Below are positions 32,553 to 42,465 of a stretch of 64,000 bases of DNA, piece after piece. The notes beneath the pieces were generated by a model. The model did not search any database, was not told the origin of the DNA, and saw only the letters and a program-made list of their open reading frames with translations. How positions within the stretch are numbered: position 1 is the first letter of the stretch; every line of letters starts with the position of its first letter. Made by a program: the position numbers and the translations under genes. Source of the DNA: Terrimesophilobacter bigeumensis (GTDB taxonomy: Bacteria; Actinomycetota; Actinomycetes; Actinomycetales; Microbacteriaceae); NCBI RefSeq assembly GCF_039537265.1, contig NZ_BAABAE010000002.1:359503-423502 (forward strand). The letters run 5' to 3'.

Positions 32553-34022
32553 ATGACCACCACGACCACCGCCCTGCCGTTCAAAGTCGCCGATCTCGCC
32601 CTGGCGGATGCCGGCCGTCACCAGTTGCGCCTCGCCGAGAACGAGATGCCCGGCCTCATGGCCCTGCGCGAGGAGTTCGGCGCCACCCGGCCGCTCGCGG
32701 GCGCCCGCATCGCCGGCAGCCTCCATATGACGGTGCAGACGGCGGTGCTCATCGAGACGCTTGTCGCCCTCGGCGCGCAGGTGCGCTGGGCCAGCTGCAA
32801 CATCTTCTCCACGCAGGATGACGCCGCAGCGGCCGTCGCCGTCGGCCCGACGGGAACGGTCGACGCGCCAGCAGGCATCCCGGTCTTCGCCTGGAAGGGC
32901 GAGAGCCTCGAGGAGTACTGGTGGGCGACCTCGCAGATCTTCGACTGGAGCGCGGAAGCGGAAGCGGCGAGCGCCGACTGGACCGGCCCCAACATGATCC
33001 TCGACGACGGCGGTGACGCCACGCTGCTCGTGCACAAGGGCCGCGAGTTCGAGCTCGCCGGCAGCGTTCCGGATGCCGCCCCCGACGCGAGCCACGAATG
33101 GCGCGTCATCCTCGACACGCTGCGCGCCTCGCTCGCCGCCTCACCGGAGCGCTGGACGAAGGTCGCGGACGGCATCCGAGGAGTGACAGAGGAGACGACG
33201 ACGGGCGTTCACCGCCTCTACGAGCTCGAGAAGTCGGGCGAGCTGCTGTTCCCCGCGATCAACGTCAACGACTCCGTGACGAAGTCGAAGTTCGACAACA
33301 AGTACGGCATCCGGCACTCGCTGCCCGACGGGCTCAACCGGGCGACCGACGTGCTCATCGGGGGCAAGGTCGCCTTCGTGGCCGGCTACGGCGACGTCGG
33401 CAAGGGCGCTGCGGAGGCGCTGCGCGGCCAGGGCGCGCGGGTGATCGTGAGCGAGATCGACCCCATCAACGCGCTGCAGGCCGCGATGGACGGCTACCAG
33501 GTCGCCCGCATCGAGAGCGTGCTCGGCGAGGCCGACATCTTCGTCACCGGCACCGGCAACCAGAACGTCATCACCGTCGAGCACCTGCTCGGCATGAAGC
33601 ACCAGGCGATCGTGGCGAACGTCGGGCACTTCGACGACGAGATCGACATGGCCGGCCTCGAGGCGCTCGCCGGGGCCACGAAGGTCGAGATCAAGCCGCA
33701 GGTGCACGAGTGGCGGATGCCGAACGGACGCAGCGTGCTCGTGCTCTCGGAGGGGCGGCTCATGAACCTCGGGAACGCCACCGGGCATCCGTCGTTCGTC
33801 ATGAGCAACTCGTTCACGAACCAGGTGCTCGCGCAGCTCGAGCTCTTCGGCACGGACTACCCGCTCGGCGTGCACGTGCTGCCGAAGCACCTCGACGAGA
33901 AGGTCGCGAGGCTGCACCTCGAGGCGCTCGGGGTCGAGCTGACCGAGCTGACACCGGCCCAGTCCGCCTACCTCGGCGTGCCCGTCGACGGACCGTACAA
34001 GCCCGACCACTACCGCTACTGA
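32553..34022 (+). CDS. sahH: Adenosylhomocysteinase
   Basis: A 489-residue S-adenosylhomocysteine hydrolase. Start ATG 32553 gives MTTTTTALPFKVADLAL; an in-frame GTG at 32535 is less likely. Substrate-domain features include NEMPGLMALREEF and the SCNIFSTQDDAAAA stretch. The NAD-binding AGYGDVGKGAAEALRGQGAR and SEIDPINALQAAMDGY are diagnostic, as is the C-terminal GPYKPDHYRY. It splits S-adenosylhomocysteine into adenosine and homocysteine and so supports the SAM-dependent methyltransferases. Order manB then sahH agrees with the actinobacterial backbone. A tight G-rich ribosome site precedes the start. Confidence 0.95.
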   Translation: MTTTTTALPFKVADLALADAGRHQLRLAENEMPGLMALREEFGATRPLAGARIAGSLHMTVQTAVLIETLVALGAQVRWASCNIFSTQDDAAAAVAVGPTGTVDAPAGIPVFAWKGESLEEYWWATSQIFDWSAEAEAASADWTGPNMILDDGGDATLLVHKGREFELAGSVPDAAPDASHEWRVILDTLRASLAASPERWTKVADGIRGVTEETTTGVHRLYELEKSGELLFPAINVNDSVTKSKFDNKYGIRHSLPDGLNRATDVLIGGKVAFVAGYGDVGKGAAEALRGQGARVIVSEIDPINALQAAMDGYQVARIESVLGEADIFVTGTGNQNVITVEHLLGMKHQAIVANVGHFDDEIDMAGLEALAGATKVEIKPQVHEWRMPNGRSVLVLSEGRLMNLGNATGHPSFVMSNSFTNQVLAQLELFGTDYPLGVHVLPKHLDEKVARLHLEALGVELTELTPAQSAYLGVPVDGPYKPDHYRY

Positions 34023-34054
34023 GGTTCCTGCGGCCGGCGGATGCCCGCGCGTGC

Positions 34055-34909
34055 TCAGCGGTCGGGGAAATCCCTCGGCAGACGGTCGAGCACCGGGGCC
34101 AGATTGTCGACCAGGCGCTTCTCGCCCTGCAGCGCCACGAATTCGCGGTCGCGGCGCACCGCGGTGACCGCGGCGAGGAAGAGCTCCGGGTCGCCGCCCG
34201 GAAGCGGTGAGACGAGCGGCGAGGCCTCCATCGCGAGCTCACGGCTGACCGCGGCACGGGACTGCGGGGTGAACCCGCCCGCCGAGGCGAGGAACTGGGA
34301 GATCCGCCGGGCGAGTGCATCGGGGAGGCGGGCGACATCCGCGGTCCTCGACCATTCGACGAGCTCGAGCGGCACGCCGAAGACCGGCGGGGTGTAGCGG
34401 CTCATGCGCTCGTGCTGGCTGTAGGTGCCGGCGATGAGGTCGCCCAGGCGCTTCGCCTTCGAGTTGAACAGGGCGATGAGGGTGGCGAGGCCCCCGAGCG
34501 TCCCGAAGATCTCGAGCACGCCGGTGAGCGCCCGGATGAACGCGTGCCGGAACCCGATCGCCCCGCCGTCGTCCCGCACGATGCGGGCCCCGACCGCGAG
34601 CTTGCCGAGGGAGCGCCCGCGGCTCAGCAGCTCGACCGTGGTCGGCACCACGACCATGCAGGTCGCGAGGGCGACGACGATGCCGGCCTGCAGCAGCGCG
34701 TCGTCGAGGAGGAACCGGAAGAACTCGGAGGAGAGCGCGAGCATGATGAGGATGAACAGCACGATGTAGGCCACGAGGTCGATGGCCGCGCCCGCCGCCC
34801 GCAGCACGTAGCCGGTCGGCCGGACGTTGAGGGCGACCGCCTCACCGGTGATGAGCTCGTCGAGATCCGTCGCCGAATCGACAGGTGTGGTCCCCTCGGG
34901 CGATGCCAT
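34055..34909 (-). CDS. RDD family membrane protein
   Basis: A 284-residue protein with the RDD pattern: after LNVRPTGYVLRAAGAAIDLV (Arg and Asp at the start of helix 1) come three hydrophobic segments at about 40-62, 68-88 and 120-145, with SRGRSLGKLAVGARIVRDDG between them. The C-terminal 110 residues are cytoplasmic and rich in Glu/Arg. RDD proteins are of unknown or ion-transport function. It pairs divergently with the SpoIIM-like gene across only 17 bp, an arrangement conserved in actinobacteria, so the two are probably linked in function. Confidence 0.88.
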   Translation of the reverse strand: MASPEGTTPVDSATDLDELITGEAVALNVRPTGYVLRAAGAAIDLVAYIVLFILIMLALSSEFFRFLLDDALLQAGIVVALATCMVVVPTTVELLSRGRSLGKLAVGARIVRDDGGAIGFRHAFIRALTGVLEIFGTLGGLATLIALFNSKAKRLGDLIAGTYSQHERMSRYTPPVFGVPLELVEWSRTADVARLPDALARRISQFLASAGGFTPQSRAAVSRELAMEASPLVSPLPGGDPELFLAAVTAVRRDREFVALQGEKRLVDNLAPVLDRLPRDFPDR

Positions 34910-34912
34910 GCC

Positions 34913-34918
34913 TAGTAT
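34913..34918 (+). promoter_or_regulatory. -10 element (TAGTAT) for SpoIIM-like gene, in a shared divergent promoter
   Basis: TAGTAT precedes the SpoIIM ATG (34927) by 8 nt. On the other strand TTAAAT (34922-34917) precedes the RDD ATG (34909) by 7 nt. Both -10 elements share the same 17-bp gap and both mRNAs would be leaderless. Confidence 0.5.
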
Positions 34919-34926
34919 TTAAGCAG

Positions 34927-35922
34927 ATGGACCTCGACGCCTACTCCGCCGCCCACCGCGATGACTGGGACGACCTTGCCCGGCTCGCCTCCCGGCGACG
35001 CCTGAGCGGTGCGGAGGCGGACGACCTCATCGACCGGTACCAGTCCGGTGCGAGCCAGCTCTCGGCCATGCAGGCCACCTCGGGGAGCTCTGTGCAGGGC
35101 GACCGGCTCTCGCTCGGACTCTCGAAGGCGCGGCTGAAGTTCACCGGTACCGGCACGAACGTGCTGAGCCGGATGCCGGCCTTCTTCGGTGCGCAGCTCC
35201 CGGCCGCGCTCTACCGCATCCGGTGGCTCTCCCTCGCCGTTACAGCGGCGACGGCGCTCGTGGCCGTGCTGTACGCCGTGTGGGCGCTGCAGACGCCCGG
35301 TGTGCTGCAGAACTTCGGCACCGAGGAGCTTCGCCGCCAGTTCGCCGAGGAGGACTTCGTCAACTACTACTCCGAGCACGGCACGAGCTCGTTCACGGCC
35401 CTCGTCTGGACGAACAACGCCTGGCTCGCCGCCCAGTGCGTCGCCTTCGGCATCATCGGCGTCTATGCCCCGTACCTGCTGTTCACCAACGCCCAGAACC
35501 TGGGCTACTCGGCCGCGCTCATGGGCGCGCACGACCGGCTCGACGTGTTCTTCCTGTACATCGCGCCGCACGGGCAGCTCGAGCTCTACTCGATCTTCGT
35601 GGCGGGTGCCGCCGGGATCATGATCTTCTGGGCCTGGATCGCGCCGGGCGCGCGCACTCGCGCCCAGGCGCTCGCCGAGGACGGCCGCGCCCTCATCACG
35701 GTCGCCATCGGGCTGACCATCTCCCTCTTCGTCTCCGGCGTCATCGAAGGGTTCGTGACGCGACAGGACTGGCCCTGGGTCGTCAAGATCGGGATCGGGA
35801 CGGTCGCGCTCGCGGCGTTCCTCGTCTACCAGTGGGTCCTCGGACGGCACGCATTCCGGGCCGGTGAGACCGGCGACCTCGACGAGTTCGAGGCCGGCTC
35901 CCGCCGCATCGTCGCCGGCTGA
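34927..35922 (+). CDS. Stage II sporulation protein M (SpoIIM)-like membrane protein
   Basis: A 331-residue protein started at ATG 34927 (MDLDAYSAAHRDDWDDLARL). The first 100 residues are helical and charged, then about six hydrophobic helices follow (LSLAVTAATALVAVLYAVWA, later CVAFGIIGVYAPYLL and LYSIFVAGAAGIMIFWAWIA with the FxxHGxxEL-like APHGQLELYSIFVAG motif typical of the SpoIIM/DUF95 family). Despite the name, actinobacterial members occur in non-sporulating species and are tied to RDD proteins, MoxR and DUF58 genes. Here all of these lie within 8 kb. The stop codon overlaps a terminator stem. Confidence 0.88.
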   Translation: MDLDAYSAAHRDDWDDLARLASRRRLSGAEADDLIDRYQSGASQLSAMQATSGSSVQGDRLSLGLSKARLKFTGTGTNVLSRMPAFFGAQLPAALYRIRWLSLAVTAATALVAVLYAVWALQTPGVLQNFGTEELRRQFAEEDFVNYYSEHGTSSFTALVWTNNAWLAAQCVAFGIIGVYAPYLLFTNAQNLGYSAALMGAHDRLDVFFLYIAPHGQLELYSIFVAGAAGIMIFWAWIAPGARTRAQALAEDGRALITVAIGLTISLFVSGVIEGFVTRQDWPWVVKIGIGTVALAAFLVYQWVLGRHAFRAGETGDLDEFEAGSRRIVAG

Positions 35923-35947
35923 TCCGCCCGGAGGGCTTGCAGCCGGC
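35914..35947. terminator. Terminator hairpin overlapping the SpoIIM stop
   Basis: GCCGGCTG (35914-35921) pairs with CAGCCGGC (35940-35947) and the loop has an inner CGCCC/GGGCT stem. The TGA of the SpoIIM-like gene lies at the end of the left arm. It sits between convergent genes and could end both transcripts. Confidence 0.6.
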
Positions 35948-35955
35948 GACGGCAG

Positions 35956-36675
35956 CTACCTGCGCGCGAAGAGCACCTTGTAGGTGGCGCCAGCCAGGAG
36001 TGCGCCGGCGACGGGCGCCACGAGGAACACCCAGAGCTGGATGAGCGCATCCGGGCCGCCGTAGATCGCGGTCGCGATCGACCGGGCGGGGTTCACGGAG
36101 GTGTTGCTGATCGGGATGCTGATCAGGTGGATGAGCGTGAGCGTGAGCGCGATCGCCAGCGGGGCCAGTGCGGCGTGCGCGCTGCTCTCGGTGACCCCGA
36201 GGATGACCCAGACGAAGATCGCGGTCAGCACGACCTCGGCGATGATGACCGAGACCAGACCGAATCCGCCGGGGGAGTGCTCGCCGAAACCGTTCGACGC
36301 GAAGCCGCCGGCCTGCAACTCCGCGAGGTAGCCCTCCTTGCCGCCCGCTGCGATCGCGAACAGGATGGTCGACGCGATGGCACCGCCGACGACCTGCGCG
36401 ACGACGTAGGGGAGGACGTCTTTCCACGACATCCGGCCCGCCATGGCGACGCCCACCGAGACGGCCGGGTTGAAGTGCCCGCCCGAGATCCTGCCCACCA
36501 TGTAGATGCCGGCCACGAGCGTGAGGCCGACGGCGAGAGCGATACCCAGGTAGCCGGTGTTGGAGGAGGCGAAGAGCGCCGTGCCGATGACGCCGAACAC
36601 GAGGAGGAAGGTTCCGAAGGCCTCGGCGATGAGTCGTGCGGTGAGCGACGGGCCCTGTTCGGTGGAGCTTGCCAT
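35956..36675 (-). CDS. aqpZ: Aquaporin Z / MIP family channel
   Basis: A 239-residue channel started at ATG 36675 (MASSTEQGPSLTARLIAEAF). The two half-helix motifs are GGHFNPAVS (NPA 69-71) and NTSVNPARS (NPA 195-197, with Arg198 in the selectivity filter). Six transmembrane helices fit. His after the GlpF/AqpZ position and Val/Ile-rich pore lining look like a water channel of the AqpZ type more than a glycerol facilitator, though the loop between helices 3 and 4 (GGFASNGFGEHSPGGFG) is long as in both. Single gene, convergent to SpoIIM, with a short leader. Confidence 0.9.
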   Translation of the reverse strand: MASSTEQGPSLTARLIAEAFGTFLLVFGVIGTALFASSNTGYLGIALAVGLTLVAGIYMVGRISGGHFNPAVSVGVAMAGRMSWKDVLPYVVAQVVGGAIASTILFAIAAGGKEGYLAELQAGGFASNGFGEHSPGGFGLVSVIIAEVVLTAIFVWVILGVTESSAHAALAPLAIALTLTLIHLISIPISNTSVNPARSIATAIYGGPDALIQLWVFLVAPVAGALLAGATYKVLFARR

Positions 36676-36785
36676 GGTCGATCCCTTTCTGTCTGCAGGC
36701 CGCCGGATGCGGCGATACTCGCAGGATAGTGGAGTGGTCGGACGGAGAGCGGCCACCAAGCCGCCAGTCGCGCGGTGCCTGTTCC

Positions 36786-38096
36786 TCAAAGCCTCCCTGC
36801 GGCTTTGAGCGCAAGGTAGCGGTCGGCGAGGGCGGGAGGCAGGTCGGCGGGAGCGCCGGTGACGACGTCGCCGCCGAGCTGACGGATGGCGGCCGCCACC
36901 CGCGCCCGGTCGAGCAGGGCGCGTTCCGCCGCCGCCGCGCGGTACACCTCGCTGCGGTTGCCGCGCTCGGTCGTCGCGGCGAGAACATCCGGGTCGGTCA
37001 CCGACGACACGATCACGGTGTGCCGCCTCGTGAGCTGGCCGAGCATCCCGAGCAGTCCACGGGATGCCCCCGGCGCGTCGATCGAGGTCGCGATCACGAC
37101 GAGCGCGTGCTGGCTGGTCACCGAACGGACGAGTCCGGGCACGGCGGCCCAGTCCGGTTCGATGAGCTCCGGGTCGACGGGCGCCATCGTGTCGACCATG
37201 CGGGAGAGCAGTTCGCTGCCGCTCGCACCCTGCACGCGTCCGCGAATCCGCCGGTCGAAGATGACGAGGTCGACCCGGTCCCCAGCACGCGTCGCGAGGG
37301 CGGCCAGAAGCAGCGCCGACTCGAACGCGGTGTCGATGCGCGGTTCGCCGGCGATGCGCGCCGCTGAAGTGCGTCCGCTGTCGATGACGATGACGACGCG
37401 CCGGTCGCGTTCCGGCCGCCAGGTGCGCACCATGAGCTTCTGCCCGCCCTGCGAGTCCTGGCGCCGCGCGGTGGCCCGCCAGTCGATCGAGCGCACATCG
37501 TCGCCGCGCACGTACTCGCGCAGGCTGTCGAACTCGGTGCCCTGGCCGCGGATCATGACACTCGTGCGGCCGTCGAGCTCCCGCAGCCGGGCGAGCCGCG
37601 ACGGCAGATGCCTGCGCGAGGTGAACGGGGGCAGCACTCGGATCGCGCCCGGCACCGCGATGGTCGCCTGCCGTGCCGCGAGCCGCAGCGGCCCGGTCGA
37701 GCGGATGGTGACCTGCACAGCCCGCCGCTCCCCACGCCGCACCGGCGTGAGCGCCGTGCGCAGCTCTCGGCGCTCACCGCCCCGGATGGCGACGCGCGTG
37801 CGGGTCGGGTGTGCGCCCGCGGACGGCTGCCAGGCGTCGCGGACGATCCCGCGCAGGGTACGTCGCCCGGTGTTCTCCACGAGCAGGCTCGCCACGACCG
37901 TTTCCCCGAGCCGGACTCGTGCGGGTACCGTCCTTGCGAGGCGCACGCGCCGCGGCGAGGCCGCGAGGGCGACATCCAGCGCCGCAAGCAGGATGGCGAA
38001 CAGCAGCCAGGGCCCCAGCCATCCGGGTCGCCCGGTGAGCAGGACCGGCAGGGCGCCTGCCGCGACGAGCGCGACGAACCACCCGCTGATGGCCAT
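36786..38096 (-). CDS. DUF58 domain-containing protein
   Basis: A 436-residue protein. Two hydrophobic helices open it (about residues 5-22 and 26-45). The DUF58 core with GTEFDSLREYVRGDDVRSID (family signature E(F/Y)xxxReYxxGDdxRxIdW) follows, continuing WRATARRQ, and a vWFA-like fold comes after (VIVIDSGRTSAARI). It is the last gene of the minus-strand operon from 42304. MoxR ATPase with DUF58 is a widespread chaperone-like pair, probably assembling or activating membrane complexes. A 30-codon frame bridges it to moxR. Confidence 0.9.
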   Translation of the reverse strand: MAISGWFVALVAAGALPVLLTGRPGWLGPWLLFAILLAALDVALAASPRRVRLARTVPARVRLGETVVASLLVENTGRRTLRGIVRDAWQPSAGAHPTRTRVAIRGGERRELRTALTPVRRGERRAVQVTIRSTGPLRLAARQATIAVPGAIRVLPPFTSRRHLPSRLARLRELDGRTSVMIRGQGTEFDSLREYVRGDDVRSIDWRATARRQDSQGGQKLMVRTWRPERDRRVVIVIDSGRTSAARIAGEPRIDTAFESALLLAALATRAGDRVDLVIFDRRIRGRVQGASGSELLSRMVDTMAPVDPELIEPDWAAVPGLVRSVTSQHALVVIATSIDAPGASRGLLGMLGQLTRRHTVIVSSVTDPDVLAATTERGNRSEVYRAAAAERALLDRARVAAAIRQLGGDVVTGAPADLPPALADRYLALKAAGRL

Positions 38097-38188
38097 CAGC
38101 GTCGCCCGGTCTTCCCGGGCGCTGCCGGGCCTGGCGCTGCCGGATCAGGCACCACCGGATCTGGCCCTGCCGTGTCGGACCCTCTCAT
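38096..38188 (-). CDS. Possible 30-aa coupling ORF between moxR and DUF58 gene
   Basis: An ATG 3 nt after the moxR stop opens MRGSDTAGPDPVVPDPAAPG and runs 30 codons to a TGA that overlaps the DUF58 ATG in TGATG. Rich in Pro, Ala and Gly, with direct repeats at DNA level. It may carry ribosomes to the DUF58 start, which has no good ribosome site, rather than make a useful peptide. Confidence 0.3.
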   Translation of the reverse strand: MRGSDTAGPDPVVPDPAAPGPAAPGKTGRR

Positions 38189-38189
38189 C

Positions 38190-39132
<943 letters not shown>

Positions 39133-39143
<11 letters not shown>

Positions 39144-40416
39144 GGTTGTCATTCTCCCCGGTTCTGGGCTGGGCTTGCTTGGACTGGTTCGGTTCCGGGC
39201 GGAGCACGGATGCCACGCTCCGCTCGAGCACGAGCAGCTCGTCGGAGAGGCGGACGAGTTCGGCATCCGTGGCGGGCGCCGTGTCGCGCAGCAGGGCGGC
39301 GACGCGGGAAGCCGCCTGGGGGTCGCTCCGGCCGACGGCGGCGGAGACGGCGTGGATGACCTCGTCGGTCGAGGCGGAGCGCGGCAGCCCGCACAGGGTG
39401 CCGAGCCGGTCGATCGTGCCGATGCGCAGCGCGTCGAGTGCGCGAAGTCGTGCGGAGGACTTCTCGTAGAGTCTCGCCCTGCCCTCCATGGTCTCGCTCG
39501 CGCGCACGACGACCGGCAGGTTCTCGACCACGAGCGGCCCGAGGCGCCGGCCGCGCCAGAATGCCGCGGCGATCGTGGTCAGGATGGCGAGCACCATGAC
39601 CGGGCCGATCCACTCCGGGGTGAGTTCGGCGATGTCGGGGCCGGCGTTCGCCTCGGCGATCGAGGGGAGCAGCCAGACGAGATTCGGCTTCTCGCCGAGG
39701 ATTCCGAGGGCGAGGGCGGCGTTGCCGTTGTCGGCGACCTGGCCGTTGGTGAACGCGTCCCGCAGCCCGACGATGCTCACCTGCTTCTGGCCGCGGTTCA
39801 CGACGACGAGGGAGTGGACGTCGTCGCCGCTGTCGAGGCAGCCGACGGCATCCGCCCCCCGTGCGATGATGCGGAAGCCGGTCCCGTCGCCGGTCACCGT
39901 GCCCGCGCGTTCGACCGGCCCCAGCTCGCAGTCGGCCTCGAGCAGTCCGCTCACGGTGCCGGCCTGCGCGACCTCGGGGGCGAGAGCCTCGAGCTGGTCG
40001 AAGCCCGGCGTCATGATCACGAGCCTGCTGGCCAGGCGCTCCAGCTCGCGCAGCTGGTCTCCGTCGAGATATCCGCCGTCGTCGACGACGAAGATCGTGG
40101 TGTCGTCCGGGGTGCCGGCGGCGCCCCGCGTCGCGAGGATGCTGTCGGTCTCGGTGACGGTCACGCCGTGGTCGCGCAGCACCTCGGCGAGTGCCATGCT
40201 CCCCTCGGGCGCTGCGTTGTCCGGCGAGAGCGGCGGGCCGCCGTGGGAGCCGGCGCCCATGACGAGGAATCCGATGACGACGATCACGAGCGCGGCGATC
40301 ACCGCGATGACCCAGTAGCGCGCCCGCCGTCCGGCCTCGCGCACGGTGGGCGTGACGACGGTGGGGGTGGCCACGGGCGGTCGGCCCGGCGACAGCGGGG
40401 GCGCGGTCGTGCTCAT
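39133..40416 (-). CDS. DUF4350 domain-containing membrane protein
   Basis: A 427-residue protein with an N-terminal transmembrane helix (YWVIAVIAALVIVVIGFLVM, about residues 34-53). An extracytoplasmic region follows, with SPDNAAPEGSMALAEVLRDH as the DUF4350 opening and IFVVDDGGYLDG and MTPGFDQLEAL as Rossmann-like strands. A second helix (IGPVMVLAILTTIAAAFWRG) and a cytoplasmic tail complete it. Family members lie between DUF4129 and MoxR genes, as here; ATGA overlap with the DUF4129 gene. Confidence 0.87.
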
Positions 40417-41114
40417 CGCACCGGCTCCGGCATCTCGGATGCCGCCCTGTCCCTGGCGAGCGGCCGTGCGGCCCGCAACTCCTGCTCGAGGTCGAGGAGG
40501 TCTCGGTAGTCGGTCTCCGTCCCCCGGCCTCCGAGGTAGCGCACGCGGTCGAAGACTCCGGCGCCGGCGCCGAGCCGGTCCGCGAACCCGGGGAAGACGG
40601 CGCCGGCCCGCGCCGCGAATCCGGTGGCCGTCGCTCCGGGGTCGGTCGAGACGAGCACGCGCTCGGACATGACGCGCGCGAGGCAGCGGAACAGCTCCTC
40701 GATCGCAAGCGCCCAGTCGCCGGATGCCGCAGCCGACCGGGCTGCTGCCCGTAACTGCTCGGAGGCGCGGTCCTCGTCCTCGCCGAACAGAGCACCGCCG
40801 AGGGCGCTGCGCCGACGCAGGCGCGGAACCCCGAAAATGAGGAACGCAGCGACGATGACCGCTGCGATGACGGTCACGACGATCGCCAGGAGCGGCCCCT
40901 GGAGGAAGCCGGCGCCGCTCAGGTCAAGGGAGCTCAGCCAGTCCCAGAAGGCCTGGGAGAGCAGGTCCCACCAGGTGGGCTTCGCCGCCTGGTACTGCGG
41001 ACCGGAGAGCTCCTCGATGATCCACCGCCGCGCCTCGTCCCCGGTGGGGTCGACCGGGACGTCGCCGTCACCGGCGAGCAGGCCGAAGGCGAGAATGGAG
41101 GCAGCGGGCGTCAT
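40413..41114 (-). CDS. DUF4129 domain-containing protein
   Basis: A 233-residue protein started at ATG 41114, which overlaps the upstream stop in ATGA. An exported N-terminus with WWDLLSQAFWDWLSSLDLSG and one helix (LAIVVTVIAAVIVAAFLIFG, about residues 75-95) precede the cytoplasmic DUF4129 domain, with SAAASGDWALAIEELFRCLA and ending in the RVRYLGGRGTETDYRDLLDL stretch. It resembles the transglutaminase-associated membrane partners of MoxR operons. Confidence 0.88.
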   Translation of the reverse strand: MTPAASILAFGLLAGDGDVPVDPTGDEARRWIIEELSGPQYQAAKPTWWDLLSQAFWDWLSSLDLSGAGFLQGPLLAIVVTVIAAVIVAAFLIFGVPRLRRRSALGGALFGEDEDRASEQLRAAARSAAASGDWALAIEELFRCLARVMSERVLVSTDPGATATGFAARAGAVFPGFADRLGAGAGVFDRVRYLGGRGTETDYRDLLDLEQELRAARPLARDRAASEMPEPVR

Positions 41115-42304
41115 GCCGCCTGCTGGTCCCGCAGGTACGGGTCGGCGAGCCCCGCCGCGCCGGCCTGCCTGGCTTCGACGAACTTCGCGAGGGCGAGGTC
41201 GAGCCCCTCCTTGCGCATCCGAAGGTCGAGGTAGATGAGCGCGGTCACGGCCGTCTGGATGATCGCGGTGACCGCGGCCACGACGAGGGTCACCAGCAGC
41301 TGCACGACATAGGCGATGAGGGCGATCGCGATGCCGTAGCCCGACCCGGTGCCGTTCGGGTCGACGAAGTACACGAGGATCGGTGTGATGATCGAGAAGG
41401 GCGCGGTCACGATGCTTCCGGCGACGGAGAGGATCACGTAGGCGAGCAACTGGATGCCGAAGGTCTTCCAGAAGTAACCGTTCGTGAGCGTCCACGACCG
41501 GCGCATGCTCCCGCCGATCGTGAGGCGTTCGAGCATGATGACGCTCGGAACGAGCGAGAGCTTCGTCCCGATCCAGGCCCCGACGACGATGAGGGCGAGC
41601 ACGCCGAGGATGCCGACGAGCACACCGAGTCCGACCCCGACCGCCCCGAGAGTGGCCACCATGATCCAGATGACGGCGACGAAGACCCCGATCGTGAGAG
41701 CCAGCACGACGGCGATGAGCACCGACCACCCGACGAGTGCGCCTATCCGGCCCTTCGCATGGCCCCACAGGCCGCGGAGGGTGAGCTTCTCGCCGAGGGT
41801 CGCGCGGGAGACCTCGAGCACGATGATGCCCTGAAGCCAGGCGTTCGCGACGAGGCTCAGGCACACGGCGAGGAGGGCGGTGACCGCCGCCGTGGCGAAC
41901 GTTCCGGCGACGATCGCGGACTGGTCCTCCTGAGCGGCGGTGTCGAGTCGCAGGATCGAGGCGAGTACCGGCAGGCCGACCGCGAAGAGGGTGACGATCG
42001 AGACGATGCCCTGCACGAGCAGCGCGATCCCGAAGGTCGGACGGGGGTTGCGGCGCAGGGTCCTGAAGGAGGCGCCGAGCAGTGTTCCGAGGTCGAGCGG
42101 GCGCAGCGGGATGAGGCCCGGCTTCGGCGGCGGCGTCCAGCCGGCTGCCGGCTGGCCGGGTGCGCCCTGCCCGGGGGCGGGCGGTGGAGGACCGTACCCG
42201 GGAGCGGGCTGCGGCGGTCCGTACACCGGTGCGGCGGGGGGTCCGTATCCCGGAACGACCGGTGGTGGCCCGCCCGGTGCCTGCCAGGCCTGATCGTCCG
42301 TCAT
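41111..42304 (-). CDS. Polytopic membrane protein with proline-rich N-terminus (GDPD membrane-domain-like)
   Basis: A 397-residue protein started at ATG 42304 behind GAGGAGCG. Residues 8-70 are a cytoplasmic Pro/Gly/Tyr-rich tail with repeated PGYGPP and YGPPxPA units. Then LRPLDLGTLLGASFRTLRRN opens a six-helix membrane region similar to the glycerophosphoryl-diester-phosphodiesterase membrane domain (DUF7847-like). It is the first gene of the operon with DUF4129, DUF4350, MoxR and DUF58, and is divergent from mtrA. Function unknown; the proline-rich tail may bind other proteins. Confidence 0.82.
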   Translation of the reverse strand: MTDDQAWQAPGGPPPVVPGYGPPAAPVYGPPQPAPGYGPPPPAPGQGAPGQPAAGWTPPPKPGLIPLRPLDLGTLLGASFRTLRRNPRPTFGIALLVQGIVSIVTLFAVGLPVLASILRLDTAAQEDQSAIVAGTFATAAVTALLAVCLSLVANAWLQGIIVLEVSRATLGEKLTLRGLWGHAKGRIGALVGWSVLIAVVLALTIGVFVAVIWIMVATLGAVGVGLGVLVGILGVLALIVVGAWIGTKLSLVPSVIMLERLTIGGSMRRSWTLTNGYFWKTFGIQLLAYVILSVAGSIVTAPFSIITPILVYFVDPNGTGSGYGIAIALIAYVVQLLVTLVVAAVTAIIQTAVTALIYLDLRMRKEGLDLALAKFVEARQAGAAGLADPYLRDQQAA

Positions 42305-42465
42305 GTTCCGCTCCTCGAGGTCGGGTCGGGCACGCACTCACCGCCACCTCCGGCCTGCCGTGGAGGCGCCCCCACCGCATTATCGTTTCACACTCGACTA
42401 CTCTTGTGCGAGAGCATGGCAGTGCCGCGAGTACCCGCTTTCGGCCAACTGAAGAAGCAGGAAAG

